Origin: Lysinibacillus sp. G4S2
Lineage (GTDB): Bacteria; Bacillota; Bacilli; Bacillales_A; Planococcaceae
Assembly (NCBI RefSeq): GCF_030348505.1
Contig: NZ_JAUCFJ010000002.1
Coordinates: 4,964,001 to 5,028,000, forward strand
Direction: 5' to 3'
DNA length: 64,000 bases
Shown here: in pieces, positions 17,137 through 29,854 of the stretch
Position numbering within the stretch: the stretch's first letter is position 1
Layout: every line of letters begins with the position of its first letter
Notes under the pieces: generated by a model
Seen by the model: only the letters and a program-made list of their open reading frames with translations
Told to the model about the DNA's origin: nothing
The model's database searches: none
Program-made: the position numbers and the translations under genes

Positions 17137-17360
17137 TTAAGAATTATAAGGGAGGGAAATTTTGAAGGGGGGTATTTTTTAACTATTATCTTTAACTCAT
17201 AAATGTAAGCTTGTGTAATCTCTAACGACAGCTATGTAGTAAGGCGATATGTGGATTTTTCTTAGTAGGAAATGGAATTATACATTCTTAGGGAAAATGC
17301 TCAGAACGCAAGGCATTTATGAAAATGAAAAAAGAATTCGTTGTTCGAGGGGGAAATGAT

Positions 17361-18815
17361 GTGGAAGCAATCGTTAATACGTTAGTCGATTACATTTGGG
17401 GAAATGCACTCGTTTATTTAGCATTAGGTGTAGGTTTGTATTTCACTGTTCTGACTAGAGCTGTACAATTTCGTTATATTCCAGAGATGATACGATTGTT
17501 GCGTGAACGAAAAGAATCAAATGAAGGGATATCATCTTTCCAAGCTTTTTGTATGGCATTATCTGGACGTGTCGGGGTCGGTAATATCGCAGGGGTCGCT
17601 ACAGCTATTGCAGCAGGTGGACCAGGCGCAGTTTTTTGGATGTGTGTCATGGCGTTCCTTGGAGGTGCAAGCGCTTTCATTGAATCCACACTAGCACAGG
17701 TTTATAAAGAAAAAGCAGATGATCAATATCGTGGTGGATCACCGTTTTATATTGAAAAAGGTCTAAAACTTAAAGGTTTCGCTATTTTTGTTGCACTTGT
17801 TATTTGTATTTCTTATGGAATTTTAGTACCCGGTATTCAAGCAAATACAATTGCCACTTCATTTAGTACAGCATTTAATATTCCTCCATATATAACAGGT
17901 ATAGTGATTGTTGCCCTTTTAGGACTAATCATTTTTGGTGGTGTTAAACGTATTGCTCGTGTTGCCGATAAAATTGTGCCTATCATGGCGCTTGCTTACG
18001 TTCTTTTAACACTTATTATTTTAGGTGCTCATGCAAGTGAAATTCCTAATATGATTAAATTAATCTTTACAAGCGCATTTGGTACGCACGAAATATTTGG
18101 AGGTATAATTGGTACTGCCATCGCTTGGGGTGTAAGACGCTCAGTATTTTCAAATGTTGCTGGAGCTGGTGAAGCAACATTCAGTTCTGCAGCTGCTGAA
18201 GTATCCCATCCGGCTAAACAAGGATTAGTACAAGGTTTCTCGATTTACATTGATACTATTATCGTGTGTACAGCAACTGCTCTAATGATTTTAATTACAG
18301 GTATGTATAATGTGACACCTCCAGGAGCAACAACGCCCCTAGTTGAAAACATCCCTGGCGTTGTGGCAGGTACTGCTTATACACAAGCCGCAGTCTCTAC
18401 TGTGTTTAATGATTTTGGTAGTTGTTTCGTGGCTATAGCCATTTTCCTTTTTGCCTTTACAACTTTAATGGCTTACTACTATATCGCAGAAACGACTATC
18501 GTATATTTAGATAAAAAACTGCAATACCCAGTATTAAAATTAGTTTTAAAATTGGTCTTCTTAATTGTAGTTTATATTGGAAGTGTCCAATCTGTTAGTT
18601 TGATGTGGGGTCTTGGAGATATTGGATTCGGCAGTATGAGTTATTTGAACTTTATTGCCATTGTCTTATTAACAAAACCAGCTTTGAAAGTTTTGCGTGA
18701 TTACGACCGGCAAAAGAAAGCCGGGCTCGATCCGATTTTTGATCCGCGAGAAGTAGGTATTGAAAACGCTGATTTCTGGATTGAGTACAGTAACAAACAT
18801 AAACATAATAAATAG
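17361..18815 (+). CDS. Sodium/alanine symporter family (AGCS) amino-acid transporter
   Basis: The 484-residue integral membrane protein has about ten hydrophobic segments and AGCS hallmarks: FQAFCMALSGRVGVGNIAGV, GGPGAVFWM, AWGVRRSVFSNVAGAGEATF and the C-terminal GLGDIGFGSMSYLN. Family members import alanine or glycine with sodium. Placement beside the hydroxyproline genes, with its own sigma-54 promoter, suggests that it imports hydroxyproline or proline here, which is inference. The frame opens at ATG 17319, but GTG 17361 has GAGGGGG seven bases upstream and gives the usual N-terminus. Confidence 0.9.
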   Translation: MEAIVNTLVDYIWGNALVYLALGVGLYFTVLTRAVQFRYIPEMIRLLRERKESNEGISSFQAFCMALSGRVGVGNIAGVATAIAAGGPGAVFWMCVMAFLGGASAFIESTLAQVYKEKADDQYRGGSPFYIEKGLKLKGFAIFVALVICISYGILVPGIQANTIATSFSTAFNIPPYITGIVIVALLGLIIFGGVKRIARVADKIVPIMALAYVLLTLIILGAHASEIPNMIKLIFTSAFGTHEIFGGIIGTAIAWGVRRSVFSNVAGAGEATFSSAAAEVSHPAKQGLVQGFSIYIDTIIVCTATALMILITGMYNVTPPGATTPLVENIPGVVAGTAYTQAAVSTVFNDFGSCFVAIAIFLFAFTTLMAYYYIAETTIVYLDKKLQYPVLKLVLKLVFLIVVYIGSVQSVSLMWGLGDIGFGSMSYLNFIAIVLLTKPALKVLRDYDRQKKAGLDPIFDPREVGIENADFWIEYSNKHKHNK

Positions 18816-18866
18816 AAAAAGAGCAACTACAACATTTTGAATAGTTTGTAGTTGCTCTTTTTATTG
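18816..18866 (+). terminator. Terminator of the AGCS symporter gene
   Basis: Stem of 17 bases, 18816-18832 with 18846-18862 (core AGAGCAACTACAA), just after the stop and ending in a T run. Confidence 0.9.
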
Positions 18867-18931
18867 CTTTATCACTAATTCCAGAACAAATGCGCTAATG
18901 TGCTCGTTTACATCTGGCAAGTTTCTTTAAC

Positions 18932-18962
18932 GATAAAAAAACAGCCAGCACACGGCTGACTG
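18932..18962 (-). terminator. Terminator of the rRNA operon
   Basis: On the minus strand the hairpin CAGTCAGCCGTGTGCTGGCTG is followed by TTTTTTTATCG, just past the 3' end of 5S. Confidence 0.75.
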
Positions 18963-18969
18963 TCATCTT

Positions 18970-19086
18970 GCCTAGCGACGTCCTACTCTCACAGGGGGAA
19001 GCCCCCAACTACCATCGGCGCTAAAGAGCTTAACTTCCGTGTTCGGTATGGGAACGGGTGTGACCTCTTTGCCATCATCACTAGAC
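18970..19086 (-). rRNA. rrf: 5S ribosomal RNA
   Basis: The reverse complement contains the conserved 5S core AGAGGTCACACCCGTTCCCA and CCGAACACGGAAGTTAAG, and ends with GAGAGTAGGACGTCGC. Ends are placed by pairing of the terminal stem, so they may be off by a few bases. Confidence 0.95.
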
Positions 19087-19098
19087 TATTGTCGACCT

Positions 19099-19206
19099 TC
19101 AATACACGGCGTATTACTGCGTCAGCTTCTCTCGCTCAATCGGTCACGTACGGAGGTACGCTCCCTCATTCACTCGTTTGCTTCCTTGTACTACTTGTGT
19201 CTTGAA
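19099..19206 (-). repeat. 108-base spacer element, copy 1 (23S-5S spacer)
   Basis: Aligns without gaps to 22243-22350 in the 16S-23S spacer, with 19 differences by hand count. Both copies carry small hairpins AATAC/GTATT and CGTAC/GTACG. Confidence 0.85.
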
Positions 19207-19260
19207 GCTCTTTATGGCTTTCAATATACGTCGTATCTTGAAACCCTTTATGAAAGAATT

Positions 19261-19294
19261 GTTCTTTCAAAACTGGATAAACGGTGCATTGAAT
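19261..19294 (-). other. 23S processing stem, 3' arm
   Basis: GTTCTTTCAAAACTGGATAA and what follows is complementary to 22408-22441 on the other side of 23S. The pair would close the RNase III-type processing stem of the 23S precursor. Confidence 0.75.
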
Positions 19295-19308
19295 GTTTCA
19301 AACATTGT

Positions 19309-22234
<2,926 letters not shown>

Positions 22235-22242
22235 TACAGCTT

Positions 22243-22350
22243 TCAATACACATCGTATTTCGTCGTCAGCTTCACTCGTTCAGTCAGTCACGTACAAAGG
22301 TACGCTCCTTCCTTCTCTTGATTGCTTCCTAGAACTACTCGTGTCTTGAA
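22243..22350 (-). repeat. 108-base spacer element, copy 2 (16S-23S spacer)
   Basis: Partner of 19099-19206, same length and orientation. The spacer 22235-22536 holds this element and processing arms but no tRNA gene. Confidence 0.85.
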
Positions 22351-22407
22351 ACCTTCTTAAATTACTAAGCCTATAAAAAAACTTAAAAAATAAATGTGTT
22401 TGTTACA

Positions 22408-22441
22408 ATTTCAATGTCGTTTTATCCAGTTTTCAAAGAAC
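22408..22441 (-). other. 23S processing stem, 5' arm
   Basis: Complementary to 19261-19294 across 23S; core TTTTATCCAGTTTTCAAAGA. Confidence 0.75.
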
Positions 22442-22468
22442 AAGTTTTGAAGTGTTTCATTCGTAAGA

Positions 22469-22501
22469 ATGAACCTTCAAAACTGAACGCAAAACGTAAT
22501 C
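22469..22501 (-). other. 16S processing stem, 3' arm
   Basis: ATGAACCTTCAAAACTGAAC followed by GCAAAACGTAATC is complementary to 24192-24226 upstream of 16S, as expected for the 16S precursor stem. A short palindrome ACAAACCCTAGGTTTGT follows at 22503-22519. Confidence 0.8.
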
Positions 22502-22529
22502 TTACAAACCCTAGGTTTGTATTCCGAAA

Positions 22530-24091
<1,562 letters not shown>

Positions 24092-24191
24092 AAGAAATTT
24101 GATTAGCTCAAATTGTTTTGCTGGCATCATGTTTGATGTCCAAAATTCCGCTTCGTTCACTAACTCAAGGTTAGCTACTAAAAACTTTATT

Positions 24192-24226
24192 GATTACGTT
24201 TTGCTTGTTCAGTTTTCAAGGTTCAT
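24192..24226 (-). other. 16S processing stem, 5' arm
   Basis: Complementary to 22469-22501; contains GATTACGTTTTGC and CAGTTTTCAAGGTTCAT. Confidence 0.8.
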
Positions 24227-24251
24227 ATCATCTTGTAATGACGACTTTTAT

Positions 24252-24280
24252 ATCATACAACATAAAAAATTGAATGTCAA
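24252..24280 (-). promoter_or_regulatory. rRNA promoter just upstream of 16S
   Basis: On the minus strand TTGACA, 17 bases, TATGAT. It lies between the tRNA-Gly gene and 16S, giving the rRNA genes a promoter separate from that of the tRNA cluster. Confidence 0.85.
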
Positions 24281-24301
24281 CAAGTTTTTAAAAAGTTTTT
24301 T

Positions 24302-24375
24302 TGGAGCGGGTGATGAGAATCGAACTCACGACATCAGCTTGGAAGGCTGAGGTTTTACCATTAAACTACACCCGC
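24302..24375 (-). tRNA. tRNA-Gly (anticodon TCC)
   Basis: Reverse complement GCGGGTGTAGTTTAATGG, anticodon loop CTTCCAA, T loop GTTCGATTC and encoded CCA. Last tRNA before 16S. Confidence 0.96.
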
Positions 24376-24396
24376 AAGAAATAATATTTATATAAA

Positions 24397-24473
<77 letters not shown>

Positions 24474-24492
24474 ATATATTAGTAAATCGACT

Positions 24493-24578
<86 letters not shown>

Positions 24579-24643
24579 ATTCAAATAGCAGCTTTCTTAT
24601 TATAATATAATAATCATAAAAGTCAACTTTTTTCTTAAAAAGA

Positions 24644-24716
24644 TGAGCCATGAAGGACTCGAACCTTCGACCCTCTGATTAAAAGTCAGATGCTCTACCA
24701 ACTGAGCTAATGGCTC
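24644..24716 (-). tRNA. tRNA-Lys (anticodon TTT), CCA not encoded
   Basis: Reverse complement GAGCCATTAGCTCAGTTGG, anticodon loop CTTTTAA. After the discriminator A comes TCT, so CCA must be added by the nucleotidyltransferase. Confidence 0.95.
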
Positions 24717-24730
24717 AAATTAAGAATGAA

Positions 24731-24805
24731 TGGCTGGGGTACTAGGATTCGAACCTAGGCATGACGGAATCAAAATCCGTTGCCTTACCGCTTGGCTATA
24801 CCCCA
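24731..24805 (-). tRNA. tRNA-Gln (anticodon TTG)
   Basis: Reverse complement TGGGGTATAGCCAAGCGG, anticodon loop TTTTGAT, T loop GTTCGAATC, CCA encoded. Confidence 0.95.
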
Positions 24806-24810
24806 ATAAG

Positions 24811-24886
24811 TGGCGGTCCCGACCGGGATCGAACCGGCGATCTCCTGCGTGACAGGCAGGCATGTTAACCGCTACACCACGGGACC
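24811..24886 (-). tRNA. tRNA-Asp (anticodon GTC)
   Basis: Reverse complement GGTCCCGTGGTGTAGCGG, anticodon loop CTGTCAC, T loop GTTCGATCC, CCA encoded. Confidence 0.96.
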
Positions 24887-24921
24887 TTTTTTGCATATTT
24901 ACATAATAAAAATTAATGAAA

Positions 24922-24993
24922 TGACCCCTACGGGATTCGAACCCGTGTTACCGCCGTGAAAGGGCGGTGTCTTAACCACTTGACCAAGGGGCC
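24922..24993 (-). tRNA. tRNA-Glu (anticodon TTC), CCA not encoded
   Basis: Reverse complement GGCCCCTTGGTCAAGTGG, anticodon loop CTTTCAC, T loop GTTCGAATC. The acceptor stem ends AGGGGTC-A followed by TTT, so CCA is not encoded. Confidence 0.95.
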
Positions 24994-24994
24994 A

Positions 24995-25071
24995 TGGCTC
25001 CGAAGGCAGGACTCGAACCTGCGACAACCTGATTAACAGTCAGGTGCTACTACCAACTGAGCTACTTCGGA
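24995..25071 (-). tRNA. tRNA-Asn (anticodon GTT)
   Basis: Reverse complement TCCGAAGTAGCTCAGTTGG, anticodon loop CTGTTAA, T loop GTTCGAGTC, CCA encoded. First tRNA of the cluster. Confidence 0.95.
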
Positions 25072-25115
25072 ATAATTCATATGTTTTTGTCGTCGTTATC
25101 TTGTCGACTTTTACT

Positions 25116-25144
25116 ATTATAGGGACATATCATGTAAACGTCAA
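25116..25144 (-). promoter_or_regulatory. Promoter of the tRNA-rRNA operon
   Basis: On the minus strand TTGACG, 17 bases, TATAAT, about 45 bases upstream of tRNA-Asn. A near-consensus sigma-A promoter of the kind used by stable RNA genes. Confidence 0.85.
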
Positions 25145-25163
25145 CCCTTTTTATCAAGTTTTT

Positions 25164-25625
25164 TTATTCAACTAGTTTTAAGCGGCCTAAACACTTACTA
25201 CAGCAGTATTTCTCCACATTCATTCTAATTTTCCTTACATATATTTGTTGGCATTTTACACATGTATATGTATAGAGACGACGTTGCTTTTTCTGTGTAG
25301 TTTTTGGTATCTGCAATGTTGAACAAAAACGAGGTGCACCTACTTTTTTTAATAGCTCTCGAAAATCTTTGTCACGATGTTGATACCCCTTACCTTCTAA
25401 ATGTAAATGATAATGGCATAATTCGTGTCGAACAATTCCCTCTACTTCACTAATTCCATACAATTCACACGCTTTTGGATTAATTTCTATATTGTGCGAT
25501 TGTAAAAGATATCGTCCGCCTGTTGAACGTAATCTTGGATTAAAATATGCTTGATGCATAAATGACTTCTGGAAACTTTCTAATGATATTCTACTGACAA
25601 GCTTTTGTAGCTCCTCATTGTTCAT
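25164..25625 (-). CDS. sprT: SprT-like zinc metalloprotease family protein
   Basis: The 153-residue protein has the zinc motif HELCHYHLHLEGKG (HExxH), typical of SprT/Spartan-like proteins. A C-terminal four-cysteine zinc ribbon follows (CVKCQQIY and KYCCSKCLGRL). It matches B. subtilis YdcK, which also sits beside tex (ydcI). The exact cellular role in Bacillales is not established; proteolysis of DNA-bound proteins is known only for the eukaryotic relative Spartan. Its gene is the last of a leftward run from tex, 65 bases after the tex stop. Confidence 0.88.
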   Translation of the reverse strand: MNNEELQKLVSRISLESFQKSFMHQAYFNPRLRSTGGRYLLQSHNIEINPKACELYGISEVEGIVRHELCHYHLHLEGKGYQHRDKDFRELLKKVGAPRFCSTLQIPKTTQKKQRRLYTYTCVKCQQIYVRKIRMNVEKYCCSKCLGRLKLVE

Positions 25626-25690
25626 AGCTAATTCACCTCTAACAACAAGAATACCACACTGCGTAGTATAGACAGTGTGGTATGAATTTA

Positions 25691-27865
25691 TTACATTTCC
25701 ATTGTTTGATTTTTAGGAGGAAGCATTGTTAATGCAATGCGCCCTTTATTGACATCTATTTGTTCTACCCAAACGGTCACAATGTCACCGAGAGCAACAA
25801 CTTCTAATGGATGTTTAATCCGTTTTTTTTGTAATTTAGAAATATGCACAAGCCCGTCCTGCTTCACTCCAATATCTACAAATGCTCCGAAATCGACTAC
25901 GTTTCTCACTGTACCTTGCAATTCCATCCCAACTAGTAAGTCTTCCATTTTTAAGACATCTGTTTTCAACAGCGGCTGAGGAAATGCATCTCGTGGATCA
26001 CGACTTGGTTTCATCAATGTATCCACAATATCCTGGATTGTGACAACTCCAATATCTAAAATCCCACTTAAATTTTGTATATCTAGTGATGCAATAGCTT
26101 CCTCTGCCTTCTGCGTCCCAATCTCTTTTTTATCAATTTGCGCCACCTCTAAAATCTGCTCTGCTACACTATAGCTTTCAGGGTGAATACCAGTCGCGTC
26201 GAATGCATTTTTTGCTTCTGGAACACGTAAGAACCCAATTGCTTGTTCATACGTTTTGGCACCAAGTCGCGGAATTTTCTTTAGTTGAGCACGCGTTGTA
26301 AACTGTCCATTTTCTTCTCGCACCTTCACGATATTCTCCGCAACCATTTTCGATAATCCAGAAACGTGTTGTAATAGCGAAGCTGAAGCTGTATTAACAT
26401 CTACGCCAACTTGGTTAACAGCAGTCTCTACTATAAATGTTAAGGATTCCGTCAATTTCTTTTGAGAGACATCATGCTGATACTGACCTACTCCAACTGC
26501 TTTTGGCTCAATTTTCACTAACTCCGACAACGGATCCTGCAAGCGACGTGCAATAGAAACGGCACTACGTTGCTCTACTTGTAAATCTGGAAACTCTGCA
26601 CGGGCAACCTCAGAGGCTGAATAAACAGATGCCCCCGCTTCATTGACAATAACGTAGGATACATTAGTTTCAAGCTCATTCAAAACATCTGCAATAAATT
26701 GTTCTGTTTCACGCGAGGCTGTACCATTACCAATTGCAATTATAGTAATTGGATATTTCGCTAAAATCCCTTTCACAATTGCTTTAGATTTTGCTACATC
26801 TGGTTTAGGAGGGTGTGGATAAATGGCTGTAACCTCTAACATTTTCCCTGTTTCATCTACAACAGCTAACTTACAGCCTGTACGGTAAGCTGGATCAACA
26901 CCCAGTACATATTTCCCTTTCATTGGAGGCTGTAGTAAAAGATTGCGTAAATTCTCAGAGAAAATGTGTATAGCCTGTGCCTCTGCCTTTTCCGTAAGTT
27001 CATTTCGTAACTCTCTTTCAATAGAAGGCTGAATTAGACGCTTGTACGAATCCTCTATTGCTAGCTTCACTTCAGCAATGGCTGGTGAAGAACCTGTAGC
27101 AGGAATCCATTCCTTCCACATAATCATCAATACTCGATCTACTGGAACATGAATGGCAACCTTTAAGATTTCTTCTTTCTCACCACGATTTACAGCTAAA
27201 ATACGGTGTGGGACGATACGATTTACAGGCTCTTCATATTCGTAATACATTTCGAAAACGTTTTTTTCGTCTCCCGCTGAGTTTTTTACACCTGTTACGA
27301 GTACTCCATCTTTCCATGAATACGTACGAATTTTTTCGCGAATTGCTGCGTCATCGGCAAAGCGCTCTGCTAAAATATCTCGCGCCCCAGCTAATGCTTC
27401 CTCGACATTGGCAACTTTATCTTCATCTACGAAAGCCACTGCTAATTGTTCTAAAGCATCACTACGATACTCTAATAGAAGATCTGCAAGTGGTTCTAAC
27501 CCTTTTTCTTTCGCTATTGTCGCCTTTGTTCGGCGTTTTTGTTTATAAGGTCGATATAAATCCTCTACGCGCTGTAAAACAGTTGCTGTTTTAATAGCTT
27601 GTTCTAATTCAGGTGTTAGTTTATTTTGTTCTTGAATTAATCGTATAACCTCTTCTTTGCGTTGCTCAAGTTGCTGTATGTAGTGATAGCGATCCTCTAC
27701 AGCTTTAATCTGTACCTCATCAAGGGACCCAGTAGCTTCTTTTCGATAACGTGCAATGAATGGCACGGTATTTCCTTCTTCTAATAATTTAATTACAGCC
27801 TCAGCTTGACCCGGCTTAACAGCTACATCCTTTGCAATGAGCTGTAACATTTGCTTTTGTTCCAT
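25691..27865 (-). CDS. tex: Tex family RNA-binding transcription accessory protein
   Basis: The 724-residue protein has the Tex architecture: helical N-terminus (residues 1-200), a YqgF-like RNase H-fold domain starting VLGVDPAYRTGCKLAVVD, tandem helix-hairpin-helix segments (ASLLQHVSGLSKMVAENIV, KIPRLGAKTYEQAIGFLRV) and a C-terminal S1 domain (VGMELQGTVRNVVDFGAFVD). Tex proteins bind nucleic acid and associate with transcription. Length and order match B. subtilis YdcI. A possible promoter lies in the 27866-27925 AT-rich stretch, but no box is clear. Confidence 0.95.
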   Translation of the reverse strand: MEQKQMLQLIAKDVAVKPGQAEAVIKLLEEGNTVPFIARYRKEATGSLDEVQIKAVEDRYHYIQQLEQRKEEVIRLIQEQNKLTPELEQAIKTATVLQRVEDLYRPYKQKRRTKATIAKEKGLEPLADLLLEYRSDALEQLAVAFVDEDKVANVEEALAGARDILAERFADDAAIREKIRTYSWKDGVLVTGVKNSAGDEKNVFEMYYEYEEPVNRIVPHRILAVNRGEKEEILKVAIHVPVDRVLMIMWKEWIPATGSSPAIAEVKLAIEDSYKRLIQPSIERELRNELTEKAEAQAIHIFSENLRNLLLQPPMKGKYVLGVDPAYRTGCKLAVVDETGKMLEVTAIYPHPPKPDVAKSKAIVKGILAKYPITIIAIGNGTASRETEQFIADVLNELETNVSYVIVNEAGASVYSASEVARAEFPDLQVEQRSAVSIARRLQDPLSELVKIEPKAVGVGQYQHDVSQKKLTESLTFIVETAVNQVGVDVNTASASLLQHVSGLSKMVAENIVKVREENGQFTTRAQLKKIPRLGAKTYEQAIGFLRVPEAKNAFDATGIHPESYSVAEQILEVAQIDKKEIGTQKAEEAIASLDIQNLSGILDIGVVTIQDIVDTLMKPSRDPRDAFPQPLLKTDVLKMEDLLVGMELQGTVRNVVDFGAFVDIGVKQDGLVHISKLQKKRIKHPLEVVALGDIVTVWVEQIDVNKGRIALTMLPPKNQTMEM

Positions 27866-27915
27866 ATCATCACTACCTTTTTTCTTTTCATTTTACCATT
27901 ACACTTTACTAAAAA

Positions 27916-27946
27916 TGCAAAAAAATAGTCTACTCTGAAAGTAGAG
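27916..27946 (-). terminator. Likely terminator after the sigB operon
   Basis: Stem CTACT/AGTAG within TCTACTCTGAAAGTAGA, followed on the minus strand by a run of T (A run at 27918-27925). It lies between the repeat segment and tex, so it could end leftward read-through from sigB. Confidence 0.5.
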
Positions 27947-27953
27947 TAAACCA

Positions 27954-28095
27954 TTTTAATAAAGTGAAACTTTAATCGGCGGGGGTTTCTTCATCTCCAC
28001 CGATTATTAGTCTTCACCAATCAGGCTTTTACGGGCAGTTCATCTCCCACATAATTTCTTCACTTTTCGCCATATCTTTGAGATGGGAGTCTTGT
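27954..28095 (-). repeat. Dispersed repeat ending in TAAAGTTTCACTTTA, copy 1
   Basis: Reading in reverse: CCCGTAAAAGCCTGATTGG, GAAGACTAATAATCGG, then CCGATTAAAGTTTCACTTTA. The ending and the CCCGTTAATGC-like block recur at 41860-41948. TAAAGT/ACTTTA is a perfect palindrome around TTC. A second hairpin CTCCCA/TGGGAG lies at 28043-28090. The rest of the gap to sigB (28096-28214) shows nothing I recognise. Confidence 0.6.
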
Positions 28096-28214
28096 ACCTG
28101 ACGCTTCACTTTCGATACAGATAAATCACTACCTGTTAATGCAGTATAAAAATAAGAGGCATTTGCTACTTTTGGATATTTAATTTAACAGCACGCAACA
28201 CACCACTCAAAAAT

Positions 28215-29000
28215 TTAGAGCGAAACACCATCACTTGTTAGGATAGCTTCTTGCAATTTCTTTATTGCCTTCCTTTGTACTCTAGATACATGCATTTGAG
28301 AAATTCCTAATCGTTCTCCAACTTCTTTTTGAGTGAGTTGCTCTAAATATGTAAGTTGAATTATTTGTTGTTCTCGCTCACTTAAAACACTTATCGCATC
28401 AGAAACCACCATTCTTTTATTGGTCATTTCATAGCCGCTATCTTCTTTACCCGTAATATCAAATAACGTTACAGGACTACCGTCGGAATTCGACTCTATT
28501 GAACGATCCATAGAAAGAGCATGGTAACTACGGCTCATCTCCATAGCCTCTAATACTTCTTCCTCTTCCACCTCTAGTCGATCCGCGATTTCCATGATTG
28601 ATGGAGAACGCTGCAACTCAATTGTCAATGCTTCCACTGTTGTTTTAATTCGCGGTCCTAACTCTTTTATCCGTCTTGGTACGTGAACATCCCAAGTTTT
28701 ATCACGTAAAAAGCGCTTGATTTCTCCAATAATCGTTGGCACAGCAAATGCCTCAAAGCTTCGACCAACATGAAGATCAAAACGTCTTATTGCACCTAGC
28801 AACCCCAGCATACCTACTTGAACAATATCATCATCATAATATTTACCATTCGAATATTTGCGAGCGATAGACTCAACTAAATATTGATAATGAATCACTA
28901 AATTTGTTTGCGCTTCATCATCCTCTGTTGACTGGTACAATGCAATCCATCTCAAAACATCTTCCCTAGACGCAGATTTATGTAATGATTCTTTCGACAT
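28215..29000 (-). CDS. sigB: RNA polymerase sigma factor SigB (general stress)
   Basis: The 261-residue sigma-70-family group 3 factor has region 2 (YDDDIVQVGMLGLLGAIRRF, FAVPTIIGEIKRFLRDKTW), region 3 with VPRRIKEL, and region 4 with LTQKEVGERLGISQMHVSRV. Length fits B. subtilis SigB (262). The frame opens at 29027, but ATG 29000 has AGGTGG seven bases upstream. It overlaps the end of rsbW by 23 bases, as in other Bacillales, so factor and anti-factor are made together. No rsbX follows it. Confidence 0.95.
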   Translation of the reverse strand: MSKESLHKSASREDVLRWIALYQSTEDDEAQTNLVIHYQYLVESIARKYSNGKYYDDDIVQVGMLGLLGAIRRFDLHVGRSFEAFAVPTIIGEIKRFLRDKTWDVHVPRRIKELGPRIKTTVEALTIELQRSPSIMEIADRLEVEEEEVLEAMEMSRSYHALSMDRSIESNSDGSPVTLFDITGKEDSGYEMTNKRMVVSDAISVLSEREQQIIQLTYLEQLTQKEVGERLGISQMHVSRVQRKAIKKLQEAILTSDGVSL

Positions 29001-29448
29001 TTTTTTCCACCTGCTCTCTAGCGACATACTTTGTCATGAAAACAGTTACGCCACCATCGTTATTTATCATCACCTCATCCATCAAAGTTTCCATTAAATA
29101 AAGTCCTAAACCCCCTTCGCGTAGCCCTGCAATATTCTCTTCAGGGTGATACGGACCAATCTTCGTCTTTATCTCCTCAAAATTAAAACTATTGCCGTAA
29201 TCCGCAATCATCATTTCTAGTTTATTTTCATACAAAGCGCAACCGATGACGATTTCTCCTTCTTCATCATCCTTATAGGCATGATGTACAACATTTGTTA
29301 CCGCTTCACTTGCTGCGATTTTTAAGTCCTCAATATCATCATAATTAAATCCAATACGACTAGCTAAACCAGAAACCGTTAACCGAATCACACTGACAAA
29401 TTGCGGTTTTGCAGGAACCCTTATCTCAATATAATCAAATTCCTTCAT
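28978..29448 (-). CDS. rsbW: Anti-sigma-B factor and serine kinase RsbW
   Basis: The 156-residue GHKL-type kinase has LKIAASEAVTNVVHHAY (N box), IADYGNSFNFEE (G1 box) and REGGLGLYLMETLMDEV (G2 box). It binds and holds SigB and phosphorylates RsbV. Its start overlaps the rsbV stop by four bases. Confidence 0.95.
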   Translation of the reverse strand: MKEFDYIEIRVPAKPQFVSVIRLTVSGLASRIGFNYDDIEDLKIAASEAVTNVVHHAYKDDEEGEIVIGCALYENKLEMMIADYGNSFNFEEIKTKIGPYHPEENIAGLREGGLGLYLMETLMDEVMINNDGGVTVFMTKYVAREQVEKNVERIIT

Positions 29449-29780
29449 TTTCGTAATTCCACCTTTTTATCAGTTTCAATATCCATTAAGTCGCTTAAAC
29501 CAGTAATTTCAAATAATCTTTGTAGTCTACTCGATAAACCAACAAGTTTAACCTTACCATTTTCACGTGATGCTCTTTTATAAAAGGCGACAAAAATCCC
29601 TAGACCTGTACTATCCATATAATTAACTTTTGATAAATTAAGCTCTATTTCTAAACCTTCCGTAATCTTCACTGCCTCCAATTCCTCTCTTAGGCTTGAA
29701 GCAGTAAAAGTATCTATTTCGCCCTCAACAAATCCGTATAATTTATTATCAAGTTCTTTAAAATGTATCGTCATATCCAT
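29445..29780 (-). CDS. rsbV: Anti-anti-sigma factor RsbV
   Basis: The 111-residue STAS-domain protein has the phosphorylated Ser in NYMDSTGLGIFVAF. In its unphosphorylated form it takes RsbW away from SigB. ATG 29780 follows GGAGGTG. A SigB-type promoter candidate lies 40-65 bases upstream, which would give the autoregulated rsbV-rsbW-sigB transcript known in B. subtilis. Confidence 0.95.
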   Translation of the reverse strand: MDMTIHFKELDNKLYGFVEGEIDTFTASSLREELEAVKITEGLEIELNLSKVNYMDSTGLGIFVAFYKRASRENGKVKLVGLSSRLQRLFEITGLSDLMDIETDKKVELRK

Positions 29781-29819
29781 TACAACACACCTCCACCATA
29801 TTTGTGAGACTGTACTTCT

Positions 29820-29845
29820 TTTCCCGTCATTGCAAAAAATTAAAC
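29820..29845 (-). promoter_or_regulatory. Candidate SigB-dependent promoter of rsbV-rsbW-sigB
   Basis: On the minus strand GTTTAA, 14 bases, GGGAAA, close to the SigB consensus GTTTAA-N12-14-GGGTAT. It sits between rsbU and rsbV, the same place as the known autoregulatory promoter in B. subtilis. Confidence 0.65.
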
Positions 29846-29854
29846 CTTAAATAT

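Noticed and set aside
17137-17360. Glycine or other riboswitch in the symporter leader
   Set aside because: Looked for the conserved cores of known amino-acid riboswitches and T-boxes; none seen.
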